From an uncultured Clostridia bacterium (lineage in GTDB: Bacteria > Bacillota > Clostridia > Christensenellales > Borkfalkiaceae), in contig CANQOX010000003.1 in the NCBI GenBank assembly GCA_947625595.1, positions 1 to 50,745 of the forward strand: a stretch of DNA of 50,745 nucleotides, given 5' to 3'. A program made the position numbers and the translations under genes. Shown here in pieces: positions 35,848-44,338 of the stretch (within the stretch, counting starts at the first letter, position 1; each line of letters starts with the position of its first letter). The notes beneath the pieces were generated by a model. That model was not told the origin of the DNA. It ran no database searches and worked only from the letters and a program-made list of their open reading frames with translations.

Positions 35848-35883
35848 TAGACAAAATTTTCACCCTATGATATGATAAATGTG
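35848..35883 (+). promoter_or_regulatory. Promoter/operator of rhaBAD
   Basis: TAGACA-17-TATGAT; ATGATATGATAAATGTG (35867-35883) identical to 18375-18391. Confidence 0.75.
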
Positions 35884-35893
35884 AGGTAAGTAC

Positions 35894-37264
35894 ATGAATG
35901 AGTATCTTGCGATCGATATCGGAGCGTCCTCGGGGAGGCACATCCTCGGCTCTTTGGGGCGCGACGGCATTCTTTCGATCGAGGAGATCTACCGTTTCCC
36001 CAATGCGCCCGTCGAGCGCAACGGTGACCTCGTCTGGGACATCGATTATCTGAAACAGCAGATCATCGCGGGTCTGAAGAGGGCGGGGGAGATGGGACGC
36101 ATTCCCGACAGCGTCGGGATCGACACATGGGCGGTGGATTACGCCCTCCTCGGCAAGAAGAACGATCTCCTCGGCCCCATTCACGCCTACCGCTCGGACA
36201 GGACCCAGCCCTTCATCTCGTCTGTGCACAGGGCAGTGTCCTTCGAGACGCTCTATGCGCGGACGGGGATCCAGTTCCAGCCCTTCAATACGATCTATCA
36301 GCTCGCTGCGGATCAGAAGAGCGGCCTGCTCAAACGGGCAGAATCCATGCTCATGCTTCCCGATTATCTTCACTTTTTCCTGACGGGAAAGATGAGCAGG
36401 GAGTACACCAATGCAACTTCCAGCGGCCTCGTAAATACAGAGAGACGCGAATGGGACAACGACATTTTATCGGCGCTCGGGTATCCCGAGAAGCTCTTCC
36501 CGCCCCTCTCCCAACCGGGGACCAAGCTTGGCTTTTTCACCGACGAGATCAGGAAGGCGGTCGGATACAACGCCCTCGTCGTCCTTCCCGCCACGCACGA
36601 CACGGCCAGCGCCGTCGTCGCTTCCCTTGCGAAGCAGGGGGCCTACCTCTCGAGCGGGACATGGTCCCTGCTCGGCGCCGTGCAGAAGACGGCGCATAAG
36701 AACGGGAAGTGCCGCTGTTTCAATTACTCCAACGAGGGCCATCTGAACGGGACATTCAGGCTTCAGAAGAACATCATGGGGCTCTGGATCGTGCAGAGGC
36801 TCAGGGAGGAAGAGGGGGGAGCTCTCTCCTTTGCCGACCTTGCCGATCTCGCCGCACGGAGCGAAGTTGACATCGATATCGACGTCAATGACCCCGTCTA
36901 CCTCGCCCCCGAGAACATGAAGCGGCAGATCGAGAAGGAGGCGGGCAGAAGCCTTTCGCTCGGCGAAGCCCTGTATGCCGCCTTCCGCGGTTTGGCGAAG
37001 TGCTACCGCAATTCCCTCACCGAGCTCTCCTCCATCACGGGCGAACAGTACAGGGAGCTCAATGTCTTCGGCGGCGGCAGCAAGAACGCGCTTCTGAACC
37101 GTCTCACCGCAGAGATCGCGAAAGTCCGCATCACGGCTGGACCGATCGAGGCGACGGCGATCGGAAATCTTCTCGTACAGATGGAGGCGATGGGCGAGCT
37201 CTCCCTGCAGAATGCGTCCGCCATCGTGGCAAAATCGTTCCAAGCGGAGGTATATACCCCATGA
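35894..37264 (+). CDS. rhaB: Rhamnulokinase
   Basis: FGGY-type MNEYLAIDIGASSGRHILG...VGIDTWAVDYALL; adjacent to rhaA/rhaD. Confidence 0.94.
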   Translation: MNEYLAIDIGASSGRHILGSLGRDGILSIEEIYRFPNAPVERNGDLVWDIDYLKQQIIAGLKRAGEMGRIPDSVGIDTWAVDYALLGKKNDLLGPIHAYRSDRTQPFISSVHRAVSFETLYARTGIQFQPFNTIYQLAADQKSGLLKRAESMLMLPDYLHFFLTGKMSREYTNATSSGLVNTERREWDNDILSALGYPEKLFPPLSQPGTKLGFFTDEIRKAVGYNALVVLPATHDTASAVVASLAKQGAYLSSGTWSLLGAVQKTAHKNGKCRCFNYSNEGHLNGTFRLQKNIMGLWIVQRLREEEGGALSFADLADLAARSEVDIDIDVNDPVYLAPENMKRQIEKEAGRSLSLGEALYAAFRGLAKCYRNSLTELSSITGEQYRELNVFGGGSKNALLNRLTAEIAKVRITAGPIEATAIGNLLVQMEAMGELSLQNASAIVAKSFQAEVYTP

Positions 37265-38496
37265 CAGATTACAGGAAAGCATATCAGGCGTTCGGCGTCG
37301 ACCCCGAATCGGCGTTTGAGACGCTCAAAAATATCCCCGTCTCCATTCACTGCTGGCAGGGCGACGACGTCCTCGGCTTTGACGGCGCGGGAAGCCTCTC
37401 GGGCGGCATTCAGACGACGGGGAATTATCTCGGCCGCGCCCGCAATTTTGAGGAGCTCAAAGCCGACATCAGGGAGGCCTTCTCTCTGATGCCGGGGAAA
37501 AAGCGGCTCAACCTTCACGCCAGCTACGCCGTCTTGGGCGCAGACAAGGGGAAGGTCGACCGCGACGGCTACACGTTCAAATATTTCATCCCGTGGGTAG
37601 AATTCGCCAAGGAGCTGGGACTCGACGGCATCGATTTCAACCCTACGTTTTTTGCCCACCCCAATATGAAGGACGGACTCACTCTCTCCTCCCCCCAAGA
37701 GAACGTCCGCTCCTTCTGGGTGGAGCACGGCAAGCGGTGCATGGAGATTGCCGCCGAGCTCGGCAAGGCCTTCCATAAGCCCTGCCTCGTCAACATCTGG
37801 ATCCCCGACGGGTTCAAGGACGTCCCCGCCGACCGTCTTGGCCCCCGTCTCCGCCTCAAGCGTTCCCTCGACGAGATCCTTGAGAATTACGACAGGGAGT
37901 GGGTCATTCCCGCCGTCGAGAGCAAGGTCTTCGGCATCGGCGTGGAGAGCTACACCGTCGGCTCCAACGAATTTTATCAGAACTACGCCGCGCAGAAGGG
38001 CATCTGCTGCCTTCTCGACAACGGCCACTATCACCCGCTCGAATATGTCTCTGACAAGATCCCCGCCCTCCTCGCCTTCTACGACAGGGTCGCCCTGCAC
38101 GTCACGAGAGGGGTCCGCTGGGACAGCGACCACGTCGTCCTTTTCGAGGACGAGCTCAAGGAGATCGCAAAGGAGATCGTCCGCAACGGCGCAACGGATA
38201 AGGTCCTCATCGGCCTCGACTACTTCGACGCCTCTATCAACCGCATCTTCGCATGGGTCACGGGCCAACGTTCCATGCAGAAAGCTCTCCTGTACGCCCT
38301 CCTTCTCCCCAATGAGGAGATGAAGAAATTGCAGGACGCGGGCGACTTTACCGCCCTCATGGACCTGCAGGAGAGGATCAAGACGCTTCCCTTCGGGGCG
38401 GCGTGGGAAGACTATCTCCGCCGCGAGGGACTTGCCGAAGATGTGCTTGCGCGCGTTCGCGACTATGAACGGACTGTGTTGAAGGAGAGAGTATGA
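37261..38496 (+). CDS. rhaA: L-rhamnose isomerase
   Basis: VSIHCWQGDDVLGFD...GGIQTTGNYLGRARN..., VALHVTRGVRWDSDHVV. Confidence 0.97.
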   Translation: MTDYRKAYQAFGVDPESAFETLKNIPVSIHCWQGDDVLGFDGAGSLSGGIQTTGNYLGRARNFEELKADIREAFSLMPGKKRLNLHASYAVLGADKGKVDRDGYTFKYFIPWVEFAKELGLDGIDFNPTFFAHPNMKDGLTLSSPQENVRSFWVEHGKRCMEIAAELGKAFHKPCLVNIWIPDGFKDVPADRLGPRLRLKRSLDEILENYDREWVIPAVESKVFGIGVESYTVGSNEFYQNYAAQKGICCLLDNGHYHPLEYVSDKIPALLAFYDRVALHVTRGVRWDSDHVVLFEDELKEIAKEIVRNGATDKVLIGLDYFDASINRIFAWVTGQRSMQKALLYALLLPNEEMKKLQDAGDFTALMDLQERIKTLPFGAAWEDYLRREGLAEDVLARVRDYERTVLKERV

Positions 38497-39305
38497 AGGA
38501 TATGCTGACTGCGCCTTTTCTGAAGGCCTTTTCCAAGACGACGAGCAACATGTACCGCCTCGGCTGGGACGAGCGGAACGGGGGGAATCTTTCCCTCCTC
38601 CTTGACGAAGAGGAGATCGCGCCCTACGTCGATCTGAACGCCGTCAAACGCCGCTTTGAGCTTGGCTTTGACGCCAAAGAACTGCACGGAAAATATTTTA
38701 TCGTCACTGGGACACAGAAATATTTCAAGAACGTGGAGGGGAACGAGGAGACCAACCTCGGGCTTTTCCGTATCTCCGAGGACGGCAGAAAGGGCGAACT
38801 CCTCTGGGGCTACCTCGACGGCGGTCGGCCCACGAGCGAGCTTCCCGCACACCTCATGAGCCACATCTCCCGCCTGCGCGTCGACCCCGAGAACAGGGTC
38901 GTCATGCACACCCACCCCACAAACCTCGTCGCCATGACCTATGTGCATGAGCTCGAGACCAGACAGTTCACCCACACCCTTTGGCAAATGTCCACAGAGT
39001 GCATCGTCGTCTTCCCCGACGGCGTCGAGGTCCTGCCTTGGATGCTCTGTGGCACCAATGAGATCGGCGAGGCAACGGCTGACCGCATGAGAAATGCCCG
39101 CGTGGTCGTTTGGTCCATGCACGGCATCTATGGCGCGGGAAAGACGCTCGACGAAGCGTTCGGGCTCGTGGAGACGGTGGAGAAGGCCGCCGCGATCTAC
39201 ATGTTGACGGCCAATCTGAACAAGATCAACACGATCAAAGATGAGGAGCTGAAAGTTCTCGCAAACTATTTCGGCGTCAAGTACCGTTCGGGCATCATCG
39301 ATTGA
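38493..39305 (+). CDS. rhaD: Rhamnulose-1-phosphate aldolase
   Basis: Class II aldolase: WDERNGGNLSLLL, VVMHTHPTNLVAMTY, WSMHGIYGAG. Confidence 0.95.
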   Translation: MKDMLTAPFLKAFSKTTSNMYRLGWDERNGGNLSLLLDEEEIAPYVDLNAVKRRFELGFDAKELHGKYFIVTGTQKYFKNVEGNEETNLGLFRISEDGRKGELLWGYLDGGRPTSELPAHLMSHISRLRVDPENRVVMHTHPTNLVAMTYVHELETRQFTHTLWQMSTECIVVFPDGVEVLPWMLCGTNEIGEATADRMRNARVVVWSMHGIYGAGKTLDEAFGLVETVEKAAAIYMLTANLNKINTIKDEELKVLANYFGVKYRSGIID

Positions 39306-39326
39306 CCCCGCTCATCGGGAAAATGT

Positions 39327-39424
39327 TCATCCTGCGGAAAATGTTCATCCTGCGGAACACGCTCATCCTGCGGAATACGCTCATCCTGCGGAATACGCTC
39401 ATCCTGCGGAATACGCTCATCCTG
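39327..39424. repeat. 18-bp tandem repeat, six phased copies (TCATCCTGCGGAATACGC)
   Basis: TCATCCTG starts at 39327, 39345, 39363, 39381, 39399 and 39417. Confidence 0.95.
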
Positions 39425-39865
39425 AGCCGTAGGCGAAGGATCTCATAGACCTACGGACTTCGTTCAGGGGATTCTTCATTCGCTCCGCTCCCTCAGAATG
39501 ACGCAGTGGCCCTCCATGGGAGGCCCCGTCTTTACCCCCTCCCGAGGAGGGGGGTAGGGGGGTGGGCAACGATTCTGAATGATGCCCACCTCAGTCACCT
39601 TCGGTGACAGCTCCTCCTTGGGAGGAGCCGAGGGAACCCCGCCCCGCACGCTCATCCTGCGGAATACGCTCATCCTGAACGCAGTGAAGGATCTCATAGA
39701 CCTACGGACTTCGTTCAGGGGATTCTTCAGTCGCTTCGCTCCTTCAGAATGAGCGCTTGCCCCCTCCCGCCCCGCACGCTCATCCTGAACGCAGTGAAGG
39801 ATCTCATAGACCCATGGACTTCGTTCAGGGGATTCTTCAGTCGCTTCGCTCCTTCAGAATGAGCG
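39417..39865. repeat. Three ~85-bp copies of a dispersed repeat (39417-39503, 39669-39755, 39779-39865) with interleaved C-rich repeats
   Basis: TCATCCTGA...GAAGGATCTCATAGACC.A.GGACTTCGTTCAGGGGATTCTTCA.TCGCT.CGCTCC.TCAGAATGA in each copy; partial reverse-oriented copy at window positions 1-50. Confidence 0.9.
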
Positions 39866-39994
39866 CTTGCCCCCTCCCGAGGAGGGGGTAGGGGGGTGGG
39901 CAACGAAGACACAAGGCAAAAATCAACAAAGGCTCTACCCGTGCGAGAGCGCGGAGAGAATAAAGGATAAGGGAAAAATTTAAGGAGGAGAATT

Positions 39995-42900
39995 ATGAAA
40001 CAGACAAAGACAAGGCGCTTTTTGCTTGTTGTGACGTTGATGCTGCTCGTGCTGACGCTCGGGCTTGGCCTCTTCTTCATGCAGCCGAAGAGCGCAAGCG
40101 CAGAAGAAGTCGCTGAACTTGTGCCGCTTGCTGATGCGGAATTGCAGCAAACGCAGGCAATCAAAGCTGGCACTGGCGGAGGCGTTTGGTGGGATGGTTT
40201 AGATCATACTCAAATGCGCCTGATGTATTATAAGGTTCAAGGTGGCGATAATGTTAAGCCTACACGTTTAACAGAAGGTGGCCAAAAAAAATATTCAAAT
40301 ACTGACAAAATCAAAATTGTCCAAGGCGGCGACGGGCAATATAAGACGCTTACAGAAAGGGCGGTGAACACTGTTGTTTGGCTCGACAATATGGGCGCTG
40401 TTAACGGTGATGAAAACGTTGGTGAGCTTTGGATCAGTTTTACTGACCCTGTATGGATCGAGGGCATTTCTGAAGTGATGATTTGCTCTGGTTTTGAAGA
40501 ATTGAACGGTCAGGGAACCCCCACAGGCGTTAAGACTACCAAAGACTATTATTTTTGGAATGCAGGTTATAAGGGCTGGCAGACGAGGATTGATGCCTCG
40601 AAAGGAATAGAAGTTACCTATACAGGTGACGGCGTTGACTTCGGCGAAAAGCTCAACCCGAGTGAATTCACTGTAAAGGCGACCCTCAAAGGTAGCGAGG
40701 AAGCTACTGAGATTGATGCTTCCGCTTGCACCTATGAGTATAATTATAACGGTCTTACCGAAGGTGGCCAAATGACTGTTACAGTAAAGTATCAGGACGC
40801 TGCCGCGAAGACCGTCAATGTCACAGTTGCTGCAACCGATGCAACTGAAGGCTTGGAAATCTTGCACGACGGAAACCATGCTTGCGACAAGGCGCATAGA
40901 ACAGATTGGGATGCAACGCAAATGAGCTTTTTCGTGTCCACGAAGGGCGAGAGTGCACCCAAACCCGATACCGCGACAAATACTACGGCTTGGTTGAACG
41001 AAACGAGCAACGTGACCGATTTCCTACTTTTCAATGGTGAAAACTATGATACGTGGAGATGGCATGTGGCATGGATCAGCTATTTTGCTAATCAAACTTC
41101 CTCGGGCGAAGAGAATGTTTATGAAATTTGGTTTTGCATAAAGCAAGGTGATGCACACGATCAAGCACATAAAGATTGGAAAAACGGAATTCAAACCGTG
41201 ACATTTAAGGCGGGCTTCCGTATTGATAATACCAATGATCCTAACAAGAAACTTGTTGTTAAAGAAGATGTCACTCTTTGGAATGCTCATGACGCAGGTT
41301 GGCAGCGTGCGGTCTCTGAAATTACTGCAAAGACGGCAGGCGATGTATCTCTCTCCTGCGATCTTGGTCAGCAGCTTTCCGCCGAAGAGCTTGCAAAGCT
41401 CACGGTGACGGGCAAGTTCATTGACGGCAGCGAGGACAAGACCATCGATAACTCCAAAGTCTCTATCGCGCTTCCCGAGACGGCGGGCGAGGGACAGGCG
41501 ACTATCACTTATCAAGGCAAGACGGCGAAAGTGAACGTCAACATGAAGGCAAAAACACTCGATCGAATCGAGGTGTCGAATACAGACGGTATCACCGCAG
41601 CGCAATGGACGCGCGCAGATTTCTCAAAAATCGTCGTAAAGGCACATTTCGTGGACGAGGAAGGCGAAGGGGTCACACTAACACCCGATCAATACACAGT
41701 CACATGTGATACATGGACAAAGACCGGCACGGTCAAAGCGACCGTCTCCTACACCTATGTTGAAGGGCAAACCAAGACCGCTGAGTTTGATGTTTCCGTT
41801 ACAGCCGAGGCGGCCCCCGAGGCGTATCTTGAAATTCTGGAAGAGGCGCACAATACAAACGCTGTATTCCCTGGGCATTACAGTTATGCCTTGTCTTACA
41901 AAGTCAATTTTGTTGGTGTAGACCTGAAAGGGTTCAACCTTGCTGCTGCCAACTACTACTTTGATAAAGTGAAGGGCATTCATCTCACTGATTATATCGA
42001 ATTTGCCTACGGCAATGAGACGAAGTCGGCGACGGAACTCTTTGCGAGTGGCGATTTGGAGCACATTGGATTTTCGGATAGTGGCAGATTGGTTATTTGC
42101 TTCAAAGATGACACTATACGCAGCAAAGTAACGCAGACCACCTTTAAGGCAGGCATGGAAATTGCGTCAAATCAAAATGCGTTTGACTTCGGTGCTCCTC
42201 AAACTACACTTGATTCAACTGCGATTTTCCTCGCCAACGCTGTTCTCAAAAAAGACTATGTGTTCTACAACGGCGGTGCAAGCGGCTGGCTCAAAGCAGT
42301 TGATACGCTCACCGCATCGTATGAGGGAACCGTTCTTCAGAACAACAATCTCAACAAAGATAACCTTACAGTCATGGCGAAGCATTTCGGCGAAGCCCAG
42401 GCGACCAAGCTTGCCAATGATGCTTACACCGTAGACTTCTCTTCCGCGGAAGTCGGCGATGCTGTTCAGGGCACTGTCACTTACCGCGGCAAGACGGCGA
42501 CCTTCACCGTCAAAGTCGAAGCTCCCACCAAGACGCTTGACCGCATCGAAGTTTCGGGCACGACCAAGTTCTCGGCGGCGCGCTTCGGCACAGCTCCCGC
42601 GCTCACGGGTCTCGTCGTAACTGCGTACTTTGAGGGCGAAGACGAGGGCGAGGTCCTTCAAGCGGGCGTAAACGGTTACACCGTCGGCGCGATGGATATG
42701 TGGGCCGCAGAGGGCGATCACAAGATCACTGTCTCCTACACCTATGGCACGACGACCAAGACCGCAGAGATCACACTTGCAATCACCGCTCCCGACGCAA
42801 CGAAGTACTTCGAAGTCCTCGAAGGCGGCTCCAACAACGGCTACATGCACAACAACACGTGGGGCAACCAGGGAGAAGGCAAGAACGGCGTGCGTTTTGA

Positions 42901-44221
42901 GTGGACGTATGCTGGCGCGGAAAGAACTTGCCTCTCCTTCAAGATCAACATCGTGGGCTTCACGGATATCATCAAACCAGAAACCAACGGTATCAACTTT
43001 GAACGTGTCACGGGCATTCACCTTGGCGAATATATCAAGTTCACCTATGATGGGCAAGTGAAGACTCTTGCACAGCTCTTGCAGGGTGAAGTCGTCAAGA
43101 GCGTTGGTATCTCCGATGGTGGGAACCTCATCATTTGGTTCCTTGACACCGATTGCTACAAGAAGGTAAAGGACGTCACCTTCCTCACGGGTTTGCAGCT
43201 TCCGAAGATCACGGGTCCTGGAACCGCCTGGGAGACGGGTGCAACGGAGGAGCAAGTCAATCAAAACATCGAGCTTGTTCCCGGGCTTGTCCTTCAACAT
43301 GACGTCTGCCTCTGGAACGCCGACGCCGCAGGTTGGCAGCTTCACGCCGACAGCATCGAGGCGACGGTCAAGGCGGGTTCAAAGTTCACCGCAGGTACCG
43401 CCGACATCAAATCGCTTCTCGAAGTCAAGGCCGTTTACGGCTCCGAAAAGAAGGCCATTACCAACTTCACCATCACAAATTACAACAAAGATACGGTTGG
43501 CAAACAGAACATCACCATCACCTATCAGGACCGCACGGCGACCCTTGAGATCACCGTGGAAGCGGCTCCCGTGACGAAGTACGACGTCACCTTCGCCCTC
43601 GGCGACCATGCCGCATCGGATGCGACCGCTCCGCTCAAGCAGACGGCTGACGAGGATGCGCAGATCACCCTTCCCGCCGCACCCAAGGCAGCCAACGGGT
43701 ACGAATTTGACGGTTGGTACGACGGCACGACGAAAGCGGGCGACGCAAATGCGAAGTACACCGTGACGAAGACTGTCACCCTTACCGCGCATTGGAAACA
43801 GGTCGCACAGCCCGCCCAAAAAGTGACGGTGACCTTCAACCTCAACGGCGCAACGGGTACGGCTCCCGCATCGCAGACGATCGACAAGGGCGCGAAGGCG
43901 ACGAAGCCCGCGACCGATCCCGTCCGCGAGGGCTACACCTTCGGCGGTTGGTACACGGATGCCAACTGCACGACGGAGTTTGACTTCAATGGTGCGGTGA
44001 ACGCAGACACGACCGTCTATGCGAAGTGGACGAAGAACACCACGCCCGACACGCCTGTCGATCCCGACAAGCCTGCCGATCCCGACAAGCCCGACGACAA
44101 GGGCGAAGCCGACAACGGCTGCGGCAGTGTCATCGGCGGCGTCGGCGTCGTCCTCGCAGTTATGGTGACGCTTGGGACCGCGCTCGCAGTGATCTTTGTG
44201 AAGCGCAAGAAGAACGACTGA
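39995..44221 (+). CDS. Very large repetitive surface protein (Ig-like repeats, two InlB-B/Listeria-Bacteroides repeats, Pro/Asp stalk, C-terminal GCG-TM-basic anchor)
   Basis: Signal peptide; repeated LDRIEVS... and LWNAxxAGWQ modules; GYEFDGWYDGT and GYTFGGWYTDANCTTEFDFN; DPDKPADPDKPDDKGEADNGCGSVIGG...KRKKND. Confidence 0.88.
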   Translation: MKQTKTRRFLLVVTLMLLVLTLGLGLFFMQPKSASAEEVAELVPLADAELQQTQAIKAGTGGGVWWDGLDHTQMRLMYYKVQGGDNVKPTRLTEGGQKKYSNTDKIKIVQGGDGQYKTLTERAVNTVVWLDNMGAVNGDENVGELWISFTDPVWIEGISEVMICSGFEELNGQGTPTGVKTTKDYYFWNAGYKGWQTRIDASKGIEVTYTGDGVDFGEKLNPSEFTVKATLKGSEEATEIDASACTYEYNYNGLTEGGQMTVTVKYQDAAAKTVNVTVAATDATEGLEILHDGNHACDKAHRTDWDATQMSFFVSTKGESAPKPDTATNTTAWLNETSNVTDFLLFNGENYDTWRWHVAWISYFANQTSSGEENVYEIWFCIKQGDAHDQAHKDWKNGIQTVTFKAGFRIDNTNDPNKKLVVKEDVTLWNAHDAGWQRAVSEITAKTAGDVSLSCDLGQQLSAEELAKLTVTGKFIDGSEDKTIDNSKVSIALPETAGEGQATITYQGKTAKVNVNMKAKTLDRIEVSNTDGITAAQWTRADFSKIVVKAHFVDEEGEGVTLTPDQYTVTCDTWTKTGTVKATVSYTYVEGQTKTAEFDVSVTAEAAPEAYLEILEEAHNTNAVFPGHYSYALSYKVNFVGVDLKGFNLAAANYYFDKVKGIHLTDYIEFAYGNETKSATELFASGDLEHIGFSDSGRLVICFKDDTIRSKVTQTTFKAGMEIASNQNAFDFGAPQTTLDSTAIFLANAVLKKDYVFYNGGASGWLKAVDTLTASYEGTVLQNNNLNKDNLTVMAKHFGEAQATKLANDAYTVDFSSAEVGDAVQGTVTYRGKTATFTVKVEAPTKTLDRIEVSGTTKFSAARFGTAPALTGLVVTAYFEGEDEGEVLQAGVNGYTVGAMDMWAAEGDHKITVSYTYGTTTKTAEITLAITAPDATKYFEVLEGGSNNGYMHNNTWGNQGEGKNGVRFEWTYAGAERTCLSFKINIVGFTDIIKPETNGINFERVTGIHLGEYIKFTYDGQVKTLAQLLQGEVVKSVGISDGGNLIIWFLDTDCYKKVKDVTFLTGLQLPKITGPGTAWETGATEEQVNQNIELVPGLVLQHDVCLWNADAAGWQLHADSIEATVKAGSKFTAGTADIKSLLEVKAVYGSEKKAITNFTITNYNKDTVGKQNITITYQDRTATLEITVEAAPVTKYDVTFALGDHAASDATAPLKQTADEDAQITLPAAPKAANGYEFDGWYDGTTKAGDANAKYTVTKTVTLTAHWKQVAQPAQKVTVTFNLNGATGTAPASQTIDKGAKATKPATDPVREGYTFGGWYTDANCTTEFDFNGAVNADTTVYAKWTKNTTPDTPVDPDKPADPDKPDDKGEADNGCGSVIGGVGVVLAVMVTLGTALAVIFVKRKKND

Positions 44222-44241
44222 TACTACCTTCCTCCGAACGA

Positions 44242-44263
44242 GGGGCGTCCGTGAGGACGCCCC
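44242..44263 (+). terminator. Hairpin downstream of the 1408-aa surface protein
   Basis: GGGGCGTCC-GTGA-GGACGCCCC; no clear T-tract. Confidence 0.5.
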
Positions 44264-44338
44264 GACTTCAGGATAATGAACCGAAAAAAATCAGCGGAAG
44301 AACACTCTTCCGCGATTTTCGGATAAGGTGACTTTTTT

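Noticed and set aside
39327-39424. Possible CRISPR array from short regular repeats
   Set aside because: The 18-bp units are directly contiguous with no unique spacers, and no cas genes are present; it is a simple tandem repeat.
39476-40173. Minus-strand ORFs in the repeat region
   Set aside because: Translations of repeats (RSFTAFRMSV... recurs because the DNA repeat recurs); not credible genes.
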